From assembly GCF_031143425.1 (NCBI RefSeq), contig NC_090442.1, positions 430,871,776 to 430,935,775 of the forward strand: DNA of 64,000 bases. Direction: 5' to 3'. Shown here in pieces: positions 9,763-22,765 of this stretch. The DNA is from Pleurodeles waltl (lineage: Eukaryota > Chordata > Amphibia > Caudata > Salamandridae). Position numbers and translations under genes: made by a program. Position 1 is the first letter of the stretch, and the number at the start of each line of letters is the position of its first letter. A model generated the notes under the pieces. That model was not told the origin of the DNA, did no database searches, and was given only the letters and a program-made list of their open reading frames with translations.

Positions 9763-12187
9763 TGTTGGAGATGTGGTCCAAACAGGTTTCCTATTCAATG
9801 TTGGTGCATTGAACTTAGTCCTTGCATCAAGGGGTTTGAAATACAACCCCAGCAGCTTTAGGGACCAAATCCCACAATTCAAACCACCTTAATACCTATG
9901 TCTTCAAATAATATTTTCCAGTCTTATCTACAGTCTCTTCTGATGAACGTCCCACACTTTCTCTTACAATCGGTTAACATTATACCTGCTGTTAGACTTT
10001 TCATCCTTGGTGTTGTCTCCCTTAACTTTTTGCCTCTGTTCCCCAGGTTGTTGATGTGTGCTGGACTCTGATTTTACTGTTTTATGTTACTCTGGGCACT
10101 TTACCTCTGCTAACTAGTACTAAAGTGCAAGTGCTCCTTTACAAAATGTGGATGTAATTGGCTTATCCATGATTGGCATATTTGATTTATTAGTAAGTCC
10201 CTAGTACAGTGCACTAGATTTGCCCAGGGCCTGTAAATCAAATGCTACTAGTGGGCCTGCAGCACTGGTTGTGCCACCCACATAAGTAGCTCTTTAAACA
10301 TTGGCTCAGACCTGCCACTTCAATGTCTCTGTGTGTGCAGTTTTAATCTGCCAATTCGACCTGCCAAGTGTATTTACATGCCAGGCCCAAACCTTTCTTT
10401 TTATACATATAACACACCCCTAAGGTTGGTCCTAGGTAGCTCCAAGGGCAGGGTGCAGTGTGTGGTTAAGGTAGGACATATAGTAATGTGTTTTATATGT
10501 CCTGACAGTGAAATATTGCTAAATTCGTTTTTGGGGGCTACCTTTTAATCTGATTAAAGTGTAGATGCCCTTTGGGAGTGGATGGACATGTGGAGTTTGG
10601 GGTCTCTGAGCTCACAATTTAAAAATACATCTTTTAGTAAAGTTGATTTTGAGATTGTGTGTTTGAAAATACCACTTTTAGAAAATGAGCATTTTCTTGC
10701 TTATACCATTTCTGTGACTCTGCCTGTTTGTGGATTCCCTGTCTGGGTCAGTTTGACAGTTAGGCTGGTTGCACCTCACACTAGACAGTGACACAAAAGG
10801 AGCTGGGGTGTAGCCTGCATATCCTGATGAACCATCTGTGCTAGGAGGGAGGGGAGGAGTGATCACTCACACCTGAATGGGCTGTGCCTGCCCTCACACA
10901 ATGCAGTCTCCAACCCCCTGGTGAGTGTCTGGGGCCTAGCCTGGGCAAGGCAGGATTTCACATTCAAAAGAGTCTTTACTTTAAAGTAGCCCTACTTCAA
11001 AGGAGAAATTGGGTATAAGACGGGCACCCAAAACCACAGACTTTAAGAAACATTTCTGGAAACAAGAGGAACCTCTGCCTGAAGAAGAGCTGAAGAGCTG
11101 AGGAAGAAGAAGAGCTGCCCTGCCTGTGACTGTGCTTTGTGGAGCTATCCTGCAGTTGCTGCTTCTGCCAGAGTAGGAGGGCAAAGACTGGACTTTGTGT
11201 GCCTTCCATCTTGAGAAGAAATCTCCAAGGGCTTGATTTAGAGCTTGCCTCCTGTTGTTTGAAGTCTCAGGGACAACAAAGACTTCTCTCTGCCAGCACC
11301 TAGCATCTCTGGAGAGACTCCTACTCTGCCCTGTGGTGCCATCCAGTTCCTGAGACCCTGAAAGGAGAAGCGGGCAGCCTAAAGACAAGGAAATCCACGC
11401 AAAGAGCGCTGTGCGGAGAAAAGATTGACGCTACTCCGATCTGCGGCTAAAGAAACGAAGCGCGCCAGCTCCGCAGCTGAGAAACGCCGCTCACAGGAAA
11501 TGCACCTGGCAAATCGACGCACAGAGCAGGAGAAACGACGCGCATCATCGCTGACGGAGGCTGGAGATCACAACCCGCGCTGCGGGGTTTGCGGATCATC
11601 GTGCGGCTGGATTTCCATCTCAAGTACCGCTGTGCATGGAAAAACAACGCAAGGCCTGCCCAGACCCGAGAGTGCTGACCAGATTGACGCATCGCTCTCC
11701 TGCGGACAGAAGAAATGATGCGCCCGACCCAGGAAAAGGAGAAACAACGCACGGTCCCGCTAATGAGTGGAATCAACGCATCGTAAGCCCTTTTCGACTC
11801 GCACTCGCCCGTGCGGGGTTATTTTTTATGTGCCCAAGGTACTTTTTCACGCTGACAGCATTAGTGTGTGTTTTTGCATTTTTATTGATAACTTGACTTG
11901 TGTATGGTGGATTTTTGTCCTTTTGGTCTTGTTTTGTTTGGATAAATAGTTCCTATTTTTCTAAACTGGTGTTGTGTCATTTTGTAGTGTTTTCATTAAG
12001 TTACTGTGTGTGTTGGTACAAATACTTTACACCTAGTTCTCTGAAGTTAAGCCTACTGCTCTGCCAAGCTACCAAGGGGGTGCACAGGGGTTAGCTGAGG
12101 GTGATTCTCTTTTACCCTGACTAGAGTGAGAGTCCTTGCTTGAACAGGGGGTAACATTACTGTCAACCAAAGACCCCATTTCCAACA
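9763..12187 (+). mobile_element. LTR-like segment (TGTTGG...CCAACA), probable solo LTR
   Basis: A 2.4 kb segment that starts TGTTGG and ends CCAACA, a perfect 6-bp terminal inverted repeat of the LTR type. It holds no convincing coding region. A fragment related to its 10090-10330 part lies inverted at about 18690-19110, and its 3' end recurs at 9515-9755, so it is a dispersed repeat. About 11390-11790 has many spaced ACGC motifs (GACGC, CAACGC). No matching target-site duplication was found, so the exact ends are uncertain. Confidence 0.55.
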
Positions 12188-12239
12188 CCCGCCATTAACT
12201 ACTTCTATATATGTGTGTATTTATTTACTAGGAAAAAAT

Positions 12240-13740
12240 ATCAAAGTATCAATTCACCAAAAGAAAAGAGATTTCTAGTTCAAGAAAAATTTAAAGGTGC
12301 ATCATACATAATAAAACCAGCAAGTAAAATAGCAAATATCATTAAATACAACAGGTTGATAACTAGGATCTTATTATGACAATTCCTTAAAAATTAAAAA
12401 GGAAAAATCTTAGCCATCCATTCTTTCATGGGATACCAAATTCTGTAAGTCTGGTATCATGTAGGCCATTTTGGATTATGGAAATATCCATGCCACAAAG
12501 CAATATAAACTCATGCCTCCATGCTTTGGCATTGGGTATGACCTTCTGAAGCCAAACACATGCACCTCCTAAATGTGCAACTGTAATGGCAAACTAATAA
12601 ATCCTAATCAAGTGGGGATGAATTCTACTTGAGTGACCTACTATAATCATCCTAGGATTCCATTCAAAAGAGAATCATGTTGCAAAAGAACACTTAGCAC
12701 CACCATACTTTATCAACCGGACATGAGACAAAAATATGAGTCATATCTGTCTCTGTATTGTAGCAATGAAAACCCTCCAGGGTTTGTTTAAGATCCCAAT
12801 TATGTAATGAGTAGGGAGTATAACAGGTGTCGTTCAGTACTTTGAATGAATGTACTTTGAGGTGAAACACATTAAGAACATATTGTGAAGCAAATTGCAC
12901 GATTGAATGTCATCTATAGAGATAGCAATGCCCAAGCGCCTTGCCCATAAGAAGGCAAGACTCTGAAATGCATTTATACAACTAGGATTCAGTATTTTAT
13001 AGAAAGTACATATGGCTCCCATCTTACATCTTTTAACAAAATATTCCAGAAATTGATTTGGTGTTAAGTTAAAATTGCTGGAAAGGAGGGTGTTCAAGAG
13101 GGGAGGGTGGTTTGGCATTGCATATTTTTTCTCGATTCTTCAAATGAAAGTAGAGCCCCATGCCGATGGAATCATGTTCATATTATTGCCCAGAAGAGTG
13201 CATAATTTATAGTAAGGGCGTGTTACAAAGTCTCCTTATATTCAGCCATATTTTGTGGAATATCATTAGGGTCTTAAATCTGGTATGTTTAAAATAGGCA
13301 GTGTAACTGAGACCTTTTGACAGGATGATAACTAAATCATTGTTTTGATAGCCTAGAAGGATGTGTCCCAAAAGCCACTGATCCCTTCCCTTCCTAAACA
13401 CAAAAGAAGAGATATAATAGATAAAAAGTGAAGTCATCAACATGCCCGCAACCTTAGAAGAAAGCTGGAGGACCTTTATTGAACACTGAGGTTTTTGGGG
13501 CTATCAGGTACACTACTGCTAAGTAGCGTGCACTTTTATAAAAAAAAAATGCTCTTGGGAAATAAAGCAGGATAGACCTAAAGAAATACAAGTACTGAGG
13601 TAGAATAGCCATACTAACATTATTGCACCTGCCACTCAGCCCCAGGTGGAACCTATCACATTTTCGAAATATCTCAAGTGGTTTTACATATAACAAAAGC
13701 ATGGTTTATTGAGCTAATGTCTTTCCATTTTATGGGTACT
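12240..13740 (-). mobile_element. Decayed L1-type LINE, ORF2 C-terminal part
   Basis: Several - strand frames together resemble the C-terminal part of L1/Tx1 ORF2 proteins. These include LGLSGRCNNVSMAILPQYLY near 13620, HILLGYQNNDL near 13340, a FVKRCKMGAICTFYKILNP to AFQSLAFLWARRLG block near 12950-13050, and a YTPYSLHNWDL...CYNTETDMTHIFVSCP cysteine-histidine-like end near 12700-12800. The pieces are in the expected order but in different frames with many breaks, so no protein can be made. The clade call rests on remembered family patterns. Confidence 0.7.
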
Positions 13741-13807
13741 TGAACTTTCAAACATGTGGCTTACTTAACAAAATGAGAATCTGGTAATGCTGAAGGTATA
13801 TTATACA

Positions 13808-14360
13808 CTAGGCGCCAGATGTTTGTGACCCATTTGGGAATTGCTGCCTCCTGGTGTCAGCAGGCCAGCATGGAGCAGTTTTGTTTGTATTTTTTTTAAA
13901 TGCAGCCCATTTTCCTTGGAGGAAAATGGGATGCATTTCAAAAACCAAAATTTAATTTTTCAGTTTCATTTTTTTCAGAGTAAGCAGTGGACCGTGGGAC
14001 CACTGCCTGCTCCAAAAAAATTGTTAGCACCCCCATTCACAAAGAGGAAGGGGTCCCTTGGAGACCCCTTCCCGTTTTGCAAACGGGTTACTATCAATTT
14101 CAAATTTATGGTAACTGTGATTGTTTTGCAACCACATTCATGGTCACAAAACAATCATACATGGGCCTGTGAGTCGCTAATAGGAAGAGATACCAGGGCA
14201 CGCCCCTTCTTAATAGCAAGTTGCCATCCCTATTTTACGAGTCGGTAACAAGTTACCGACTCGCAAATAGGGATGATACATGCTACAAGGCCATTTTGCA
14301 GTCACAAAAGACAAATTTTGCTGTGTGTGACCATAAACTAGCTTTGTACATCTGGCCCTA
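13808..14360. mobile_element. Inverted-repeat element with internal hairpins
   Basis: The left end CTAGGCGCCAGATGT matches the inverted right end (CTAGGGCCAGATGT when read inward from 14360), giving imperfect terminal repeats of about 15 bases. The inside contains long hairpins, the clearest at 14225-14275. No coding capacity was seen. It looks like a non-autonomous DNA element; the superfamily is not recognised. Related-looking pieces occur at 43905-44170. Confidence 0.6.
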
Positions 14361-14978
14361 GAAGTGTTTTTGGAATATGTTTAGTGTATACCCAGAAAAT
14401 CAGCTAGATTGTAGCTAAAGCACAGTCAGCAGAAGGTGAAAAAATATTATGTCATCTACATGAACCAATAACCTGATGTCTTATATGTAGATATACGAGA
14501 TGGGAAGTGCCTATTTTGTCTTAACATGTTCTTTGTCAAGTGCTCTTTTGCCCATGCAGCTAGGTATGCACTATAGAATTTTTTAAAATAAAGAAATCAA
14601 AATTATGTTATTTTAGGTTTCTGGAGTCCTTATGGGCTACTATGCAAAATACAAACAAACCGACTTTTACTCTGGCACCTTCTTGGCTTTTCTACATGAC
14701 ACTTTGGATCTGGTTGACATTACTAATCACCAGAAGAGATGGATGGACATGTGATTCACAGTGGGATAAATATGCATCAATGGAAGACGCCTAATCAACC
14801 CATACATGGTGAGCTGATGACGTCAGCTTCTTATGAATGCAAATTAAATGTTCAGTCTCACATATTTTCAGTAATTTAGGACCCATTTCCTTCCATCTAT
14901 GAGGCTGTGCAAATGTTGTACACATGCCTAGGCTTTATTAATGCCAGTAGCATTGGTGGAGATACACTTACACTCTTC

Positions 14979-15289
14979 TTAACCCTCTGGGTGCCAGGTA
15001 CGAGCTGGTCTCGTCCTCGTCCATGGTTCCCGTGTGTCGGCCTCCCACTCACACCCCCATGTCAGCTGTGGAAGGGGAATCGCTTCACCTTCCAACCCCA
15101 ACCTCCCAGCCCCTGTGACGTCTGATGACATCTGCGCGGATAGGCGCGCTGACCTCATAAGCGGTCGCCTTCCACCGTGCTGGAAGCTCAGCTTACAACG
15201 CGGATCGGAAGACAAATGCTTCTGCAGCCTAATCATGAAGCAATCGAGCTGCAGAAAGGCCCACTAGACATCAGGGAGTTTTAAGAAAC

Positions 15290-15322
<33 letters not shown>

Positions 15323-18300
15323 TGTATGTATGTATAAGAGGAGTGGCCCCTTTGGCAAGGGTTGCTCCTCCGGGGAGCAAATTTGTTTTAGGCCATTTCT
15401 GCCCCCCTTGGGTGCAGATTTGCCTATTTTAATTAGGCCGATGGGGAAAGAAACCACTAGGCACCAGGGATTTGTTCATTTTTTTATTTTTTACAGATGA
15501 GGAGTGACCCTTAGGCAAGAGTCGCTCCCCTAGGGGACAAATTTATTTTAGGACATTTTTACCCCCCTTGGGGGCAGATCAGCCTATTTCTATTAGGCAG
15601 ATCTGCCCCCAGGGGCGGCAGAAACCACTTAGGCACCAGGGATTGGTGTGTGTATGTGTGTTTTGTTTGGGGGCAGCCCTTTGGGCAAGGGCCACTCCCC
15701 ATGGGGGCACATTACTGTTGGCCATTTCTGCCTTATTTGGGGGCAGCTCGGCCTATGTTTGTAAGTTCCATCTGAAAGCCCACCAGAGACCAGGGAAGAT
15801 TTTTTTTCAAAAAAAGAGGGTGGGGTTGTGGCCATGCACCCACCCCAAATAAATGGGGACAAAGTTGTTCGGTCCACTGGTTGGCAGATGGGGCAATTAC
15901 TCCCTATCCACTCCCAAGTGGAGCAGAAAGCCTGCTAGATGCCAGGGAAATTAAAAAATATATATTAAAAAAAGTGGGGTGGTGGCTACCAAACAGTATG
16001 GACATGGTTATGCCCCAACCCCAACTGAAGGGGGTAACAGTCTTTCAGCTCTCCCCCTGCACACTAAACATCTTATCCCATGAACTCTCAAAAGCATCCC
16101 ATTTCGAATGGTGAGGGCTGTACTTTTTGGACTTTGGGATGCTGTAAGGTAGGAAAATCTACGAGATCTAGACACATTTGAAAACTAAACATCTGGGTGA
16201 GTCCAGGGTGGTGTTCTTCACATGCACCCTGCACCACTGTCTTACCCACAATGCCCTGCAAACCTCCAACTTTGCTTGAAATCACACATTTTCCCCCACA
16301 TTTTTGTGATGGAACCTTCCGGTATCTGTAGGAATCCACAAAATTCCTACCACGCAGCATTGCCACATCTATACCGATAAAAAATCTGCCCCACTTGTCA
16401 GCCTAAAAAGGTTTTTTTCAAACTGCCCTTTTGGACCCACTTTGGTTACCCTCATTTTTAACATGTTTTTGGCTTTTACCGTACACAGACACTTGTCCAA
16501 CCTACACAAGTGAGGTATAATTTTTACCGGGAGACTGAGGGGAACTTTGGGTGGTAGGAAATTTGTGCTGGTGCCGTGATCCCACACTGAAATGTGTGAA
16601 AAATGTGATTTTTTAGCTACATTTTAGGTGTGCTGAGGATTCTGGGTAAGAAAACACTGGGGGATACACACAAGTCACACCTCTGTGGACTCGATCCGGT
16701 GTCTATTTTTCTGAAAAGTTTGGGTTTGGCAGGTTTCCCTAGATGGCTGCTGAGCCCAGGACCAAAAACACAGGTGCCTTCCCCGCAAAAACAGGTAGTT
16801 TTGTATTTTGATCATTTTGATCAGCCCATGTAGAATTTTGGGGCATTTCCTGTTGCGGGCACTGGGCCTATCCAAACAAGTAGGGTACCATTTTTATCAG
16901 GATATGTGGGGGAATGCTGGGTAGAAGGAAGCTTGCGGCTTCTCTCAGAATCCAGAATTTTGCAGCACCGAAATGTGAGGAAAACGTGTTTTTTTTGCCA
17001 AATTTGGAGGTTTGCAAAGGATTCTGAGTAACAGAACCATGTGAGAGTCACACCACCCTTGATTCCCCTAGGTATCTACTTTTAAAAAATGCACAGGTTT
17101 GGTAGGTTTCCCTAGGTGCCGGCAGAGCTAGGGGCTCAAAATTCACAGCTAAGCACTTTCCAAAAAACATGTCAGATTCCAATGTAAAAATGTGTGGTGT
17201 CCATGTTGTGTTTCCTGTTGTGGGCATTATGCCTACCCACGCAAGTGATGTACCATTTTTATCGGGAGACTTGGGGGGACACAGAATAGGAGAACAAGTG
17301 TTATTGCCCCTTGTCCTTCTCTACATGTTTTCTTTCCAAATGTAAGACAGTGTGTAAAAAAGATGTCTATTTGAGAAATGCCCTGTAATTCACATGCTAG
17401 TATGGGGACCCGAAATGCAAAGATGTGCAAATAACCACTGCTTCTCAGCACCTTATCTTGTGCCCATTTTGGAAATACAAAGTTTTCCTTGATACCTATT
17501 TTTCATTCTTTATATTTTACCAAATTAATTGCTGTCTACCCGGTATACAATGAAAACTCATTGTAAGGAGCAGCTCATTTATTGGCTCTGTGTACCTAGA
17601 GTTTTTGATGAAACTTCAAGCCTTATATGTCGCTGCAACCAGAAGAGTCCAGCAGACGTAACGGTATATTGCTTTTGAAAATGTGACATTGCAGGAAAAA
17701 GTTACAGACTAAAACTTGGTGAAAAATGGCTGTTTTTTTCTACCTCTTTTTCCATATTTTTTTTATTTCAGCTGTTTTTTTCTGTAAGAAAACCTTGCAG
17801 GATCTACATAAATGACCCCTTAATGAATTTAGAAATTTGTCTTTTTTTCACAAATGTTTAGCTGTCCAGGATCCAGCATTGGTTTAATACCCATTTCTGT
17901 CACTTACTGGAAGGAGGTTGAAAGCACACAAAAAAGTAAAAATGGGGTATGTCCTAGAAAAATGCTAAAATTGTGTTAAAAATTTGTTTTTCTGAATTAA
18001 GTCTGCCTGTTCCTGAAAGCTGGGAAGACAGTAATGTTAGCACCACAAACCCTTTGATGATGCCGTGTTCAGGGAAAAAACAACAAGCCTTCTTCTGAAG
18101 CCCTTTTTTCCATTTTATTTTTTAAAATTAAAAACAAACTTTTAGCTCCATTTTGACAAAATTTCTTGGTCTCCTCCAGGTGAACCCACAAACTCTGGGT
18201 ACCTCCAGAATCCCTAGGACGTTGGAAAAAAAGGATGCAAATTTGTCATGGGTAGCTTATGTGGACAAAAAGTTATGAGGGCCTAAGCGCGAACTGCCCC

Positions 18301-18337
18301 AAATAGACAAAAAAAGGCCTGGCCGCGAAGGGGTTAA
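14979..18337 (+). mobile_element. TTAA-flanked noncoding element, copy 1
   Basis: Flanked by TTAA at 14979-14982 and 18334-18337, with ends CCCTCTGGGTGCCAGG and, read inward from the right, CCCCTTCGCGGCCAGG (11 of 16 bases the same). TTAA target duplications and CCC termini are typical of piggyBac-type transposons (family knowledge). No transposase was found, so it would be non-autonomous. The body holds modules of about 365-370 bases containing GTGAGGTA...TTTTTATCGGGAGACT (near 16500, 16865, 17235) and shorter modules with GGGGAGCGACCCTTGCC-like text near 15340-15750. A second copy in reverse lies at 45244-50998. The piggyBac link is inference. Confidence 0.7.
15293..15334. repeat. (TATG)n microsatellite
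   Basis: About ten uninterrupted TATG units inside the TTAA-flanked element. Confidence 0.95.
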
Positions 18338-18689
18338 TCTATTCTCATCTACTGTTTGTTCACTCTGACCACTTCTCATGAGTCTTCACAGTGTGTAGGA
18401 TCCTGTTCCACAAGTTCTCTTTTGTTTTTGTGGTTCAGTGTCTCATTGGTCATCTATATCTGATTTGGCACTGCCCTTTTTTTTTAAACTGAGAGACTTA
18501 AGGGCATATATATGAGCCTGTTGTGTCACTCTTGCACATTGCAACGTGGTGCAAGAGTTACACATGCCTAAAATTAGATTTTCCCAAGAGAAGCAGGTTC
18601 AAATCCGGGTTTGCATATGGCTGGGTCCAAACTGGGGTGATGTGGTGGGCAAAAACATAATGGATTAAACCCAGATCTTTGGAACTGGG

Positions 18690-19110
18690 GTGAATGTTTG
18701 CATTGTTCAGCATTCCCTCCGTCATCTGCTCTTTTCTCCATGGGCTACCTAGGGCCTACTTTAGGGGTGGCAAATGTAATAAAAGGAGAGTTAAGGCTTG
18801 GCAAGGGGTTTTAAATGCCAAGTCGACATGGCAGTGGGACACTGCCTTCAGGCTGCAATGGCAGGCCTGGGACATGTTTTAAGATACCATTCAAGTGGGT
18901 GGAACAATAAGTGCTGCGTGCCCACTGGTAGTGTTTAATTTACAGGCTCTGTGTATATGGTATACCACTGTACAAGGGATTTATATGTAAATTAAATATG
19001 CCAATCAGGTATATGCCAATCAAAACATGTTTAGGGGAGTGAGCACATGCACGTTAGCACTGGTTATCAGGGGTAAAGTGCAGAGTCCTAAGTCCAACAG
19101 AGAAAAAATG
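18690..19110 (-). repeat. Fragment of the LTR-like repeat, inverted
   Basis: Read on - this stretch contains ATTGGCATATTTAATTTAC, the CAGTG...GCCTGTAAATTAAA order and a GTTCCACCCACTT motif, which match 10140-10300 in the LTR-like segment with divergence. Confidence 0.5.
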
Positions 19111-19160
19111 CAGACATAATGCAGGCAAGCAAGAAGAAAGTTTAAGACCACTCTAAGGCT

Positions 19161-19831
19161 GACAGGTCTAACAGTAGTTTTGGTGGTAGTATTGGTATTG
19201 ATGGTGGTGGAATTGGCCCTGGTGATATAGTTAGTGCCATAGCTGGGGGTTTGGTGGTGATAGCATATGTTATGGTAGTGATATTATTAGTGGTATGAAT
19301 GGGGTGTTATGGGCAATAGTGCTAGTGCTATTGTTGGTGATAGTTTAGTGATAATAGTTCTGTTAGTACTGGTGATTTGGATGTATGGGAGGTAGTTGAA
19401 TTAGTGGTGATGGTATTTTGAGTGATATTGATGATAATGTTGCACTTGCATTGGCGGTAGAAGCAATAATAGCTCTGTGGCATTAGTGGTGGTGCTATTA
19501 CTCGGTGGCATTTGGTATTAGTGGTATTGAAGATGATAATGGTATTGTGGTGGTATTGTTGTCAGTAAAGCTATTGTTGGTGGTTATGTCTTGGAATTGT
19601 CACTGGTGATAGTGAAGTATAAGTGTTGGTAGAATTGATGGTGATGACATTCATGATGGTGGTATTGGTGATGGTTGTGCTTTTGGCAGTTATGCTATTA
19701 GAGGTGGTATTGCTGGTAACAATATTGAGGAAGTGATATTTGTGTGTGGTAGTGATATTTTTGGTGTTGGGAGTAGTTGTGGTGTGGTAATAGTGGTGGT
19801 GTTATTGTTGTATTTGTATGCATATGTATTT
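19161..19831. repeat. Degenerate GGT/GAT/ATT triplet-like array
   Basis: About 670 bases made of irregular GTGGTAGT, ATTGGTGAT, GGTGTTATT units with strong strand bias (almost no C on +). A smaller patch with the same composition lies at about 20075-20150. No fixed period is visible by eye. Confidence 0.8.
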
Positions 19832-21109
19832 GTTTTGTGCAATCTACACCAGATAAGTGTAGTTACTAGTTGAGATAATGAGATGATATAAAAGAATAGG
19901 AAGAGAGAGTAGCATCAGGTTGTGAGGGTTCTATGATAAAATAAAGGGAAATATAAAAGATGATTACAAATTATAAAAGTCAGGAAAATGTAGTATGATG
20001 CATCTCATGTTCAAAGAATTGCACAGAGTAAACAGAATTTAGTGATAATACAAATTGTATTAACGTAATTCTACGTGTGGTGATATTTTGGTGGTTCTGG
20101 TAGAGGTACTGGTAATGTTGGTGTTAACTGATGGTATTTGTTATGGTGGAAGTTTCCACACAATAAAAAGTTTACATCTTGTACAAGCACCATAATTGTT
20201 ATTTTGTGTATCACAGCTGAGTGGACTGACCTCAAAATGACTGTGCCTTGTGATAAACAAAAGCAAGTAGGAGGAAATCATAAGGGTAGGCTTGCACTTG
20301 AGTCATGATAACAGTATTAAAAACAGTGCCAGCTGCAGTTAAGAATGCATTGCAACAAAACCAGGCCATAAGAAGCAGAATGACACATCAAACAGCCAAT
20401 ATCATGCCAGGGACAGAGGAATACCTCTGTGGCTGCCTCAAGATGTGATTGAACATTTCTAAAGCCAATGTTTGATGGGGTCGACCCAAAGCCATTATTA
20501 TGTATAATGCAAGTAATATGTCTTCCAGACAGTTGCACTGAAAAACACAGAAAAGGTAGCATGAAGTTGTGAGACCACCAAATCTAAAACAAGCAATTGC
20601 AATGAAATCGGTCTAGCTTTTGTGAAAGTTAGAGTGGTTGGCATTGAAAATGCCAATGTTTTTTTCTTTTGTATGCAGTGGAGTGACGATATTTGCATAG
20701 TGCTATTGCCATTTGAATGACCTCACAGCGCTGGACAACTAGGAAAGAGTAATATGCTGGCAGAAAAAAAAAGTAACATCATCCTGGAAAACATAAACAC
20801 TCATAGGGAATACAAGAATAAGTAAAGCTTGTGAAATGTAAGCAGGATTAACATGGTTACATTAACGCTTTTACACTTATTATTCATAAATCAATTTGTG
20901 TTTTTGACTGAAAATTTAAGGACATGACTATAGGGGGTGGAAGGGACCGGTTTCAATGTCCATTGCTTATACCTCTACAAAATATAAGCAGAATAGTTTA
21001 AAAAGAACACATCCCTGAAGTCAGAGCTGCAGTACACATTCTATAAAGTGAAATAAGGTAAACAACGAATAAGGATCCTGTTAATCATTTTCCATTCAAT
21101 GTGCCAACC
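19832..21109. other. No gene recognised
   Basis: AT-rich sequence with a small GGT-rich patch near 20075-20150. Short open frames exist on both strands but none resembles a protein family. Confidence 0.4.
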
Positions 21110-22330
21110 AGATAGTGCAGTACCTCCAGGAATGGTGCACTTCCCCACAGGGGGTAAACAATGGGGGTTATTTACAAGCCCCTTGCACCACCGGTGAGGC
21201 CCTTTTAATATGGGAATAAGTGACATATTGGCGGCAGAGGGGACTTATAAATATACGTCCCAATGTTGTTCAAAGAAAGAGGAGAAAATGAAAGTAGGGC
21301 ATCATTGGCAAACTCTGTAAGAAGGCACTTATGTGTGTGGTTGTGAATAAAACCAATCTGCCACGTTGCAACCACTCTGTTGTGTTTTATTCATTTTTTT
21401 TTCTCTATTTTGAACCTTTTTTCTCTCTCCATTCTGGAGATGCACTTTAAAATAGAAAAATGTCAGAAAAAGATGACATTTGCAGCCAAAGTGTTTCTTT
21501 CTTTTTTTTTATCAATTTCAAAGGGGAACAAATAAAGGAAAGGAGGGTAAGAGTCATTTGTCGAAGTCATGATTTTCAATGAGTGAGGAGGAGCAAGACA
21601 GAGACAGAAAGAGAGGGAATAAGAGGAAAAGGAAGAAAGAGAGGAGGGCAGCTGCCAGTGGCAGAGCAGAGTGAACACTGTAGCGACGTGGGTGGTGTGA
21701 AGTGAATGTGATGTGGGAGGGGTGGGGTTCATCATTTTCAGAAGGTGGCACCTACACTGCGGTGAGGCAGATAAATCCATATGATTGGTTGGTTTTATTG
21801 TGAGTGGACTAAAGACAAGCTGAGGAGCAGTTTTTCACAGTACGTGTTAACGAGGTATTGCAGTACCTCCAGGAATAGTGCACTTCCCTAACCAGGGAAA
21901 ACAATTTTGTTCAAACAAAGATGAGAAAACTAAAGTAGTGCTTCACTGGCAAACACTGTAAAGTGGTGCTAACATGTATGTTTGTGAATAAAATCAATCT
22001 GCCCTCTTTGTGACCACTCTGTCTTGTTTTTTTTGTTTTGTTTTTATTCGGAACCTTTTTCTTTTCTCTACAACCTGAGGCTGCACTTTGGAATAGAAAA
22101 ACATCAGAAAAAGATGACATTTGCACCCAAAGTGTTTCTTTCTTTTTTGGATCCATTTCACAGATGAACAAATTAAAGAAAGGAGAAAAAGATGAAATTT
22201 GCAGCCAAAGGTTTTCTTTCTTTTTAGGATCAATTTTCCTAGGGGAACAAATAAAGGAAAGAAGAGGAAAGAGAGGGTAAGAGCTATTTGCTGAAGTCAT
22301 GGTTTTCAGCAAGCAAGGAGGAATAATGCC
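21110..22330. repeat. Tandemly duplicated module with an inner duplication
   Basis: GCAGTACCTCCAGGAAT followed by GTGCACTTCCC occurs near 21118 and 21857, and the following text (AACCAATCTGCC, GACATTTGCAGCCAAAGTG, GGGGAACAAATAAAGGAAAG, GAAGTCATG) recurs in the same order, giving two diverged copies of roughly 740 bases. In the second copy the AAAAAGATGA...TTTCTTTCTTTTT part is itself doubled (about 22110 and 22187). Confidence 0.75.
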
Positions 22331-22423
22331 ATCAGCTAAGCACAGAGTTGTGTGTCGTGCTGATAAATGAGCTGAGGAGCAAACTTAAAAGACTGCACAG
22401 GAAGGAAAATATATAAAACAAGC

Positions 22424-22765
22424 AGTGTTGTGGGAGGGGAAGAGGGTGGGGGAGGCGGCACAGGGAGATTAAGTGATGGCACTGCAAATGAAGCAGTTAT
22501 TTATATTAAATTAAAAGAACAAAAACAAACAGAGACCTCAGAGGGGTGCTGGGGTTGGGCAAGAAGTGTTGTGGGAGGGGTGCGGGGGTGTGGGAGATGA
22601 CACAGTGAGATAAGTGATGGCAGTGCTAATGAAGCAGTAATTTATATTAAATTTAAATAACAAATCAAGCAGAGACGTCAAAGGTGTGCTAGGGGCGAGC
22701 AGGCAGTGTTGTGGGAGGGGTGAGGGGATCAGGGAGATTAAGTGACAGCATGGCTACACTAGTGA
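22424..22765. repeat. About 138-bp tandem repeat, 2.5 copies
   Basis: GTGTTGTGGGAGGGG starts units near 22427, 22567 and 22705. Each is followed by AGATTAAGTGA or AGATAAGTGATGGCA, and the first two by GAAGCAGT...TTTATATTAAATT, then a GCAGAGACGTCA-like end. Confidence 0.8.
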
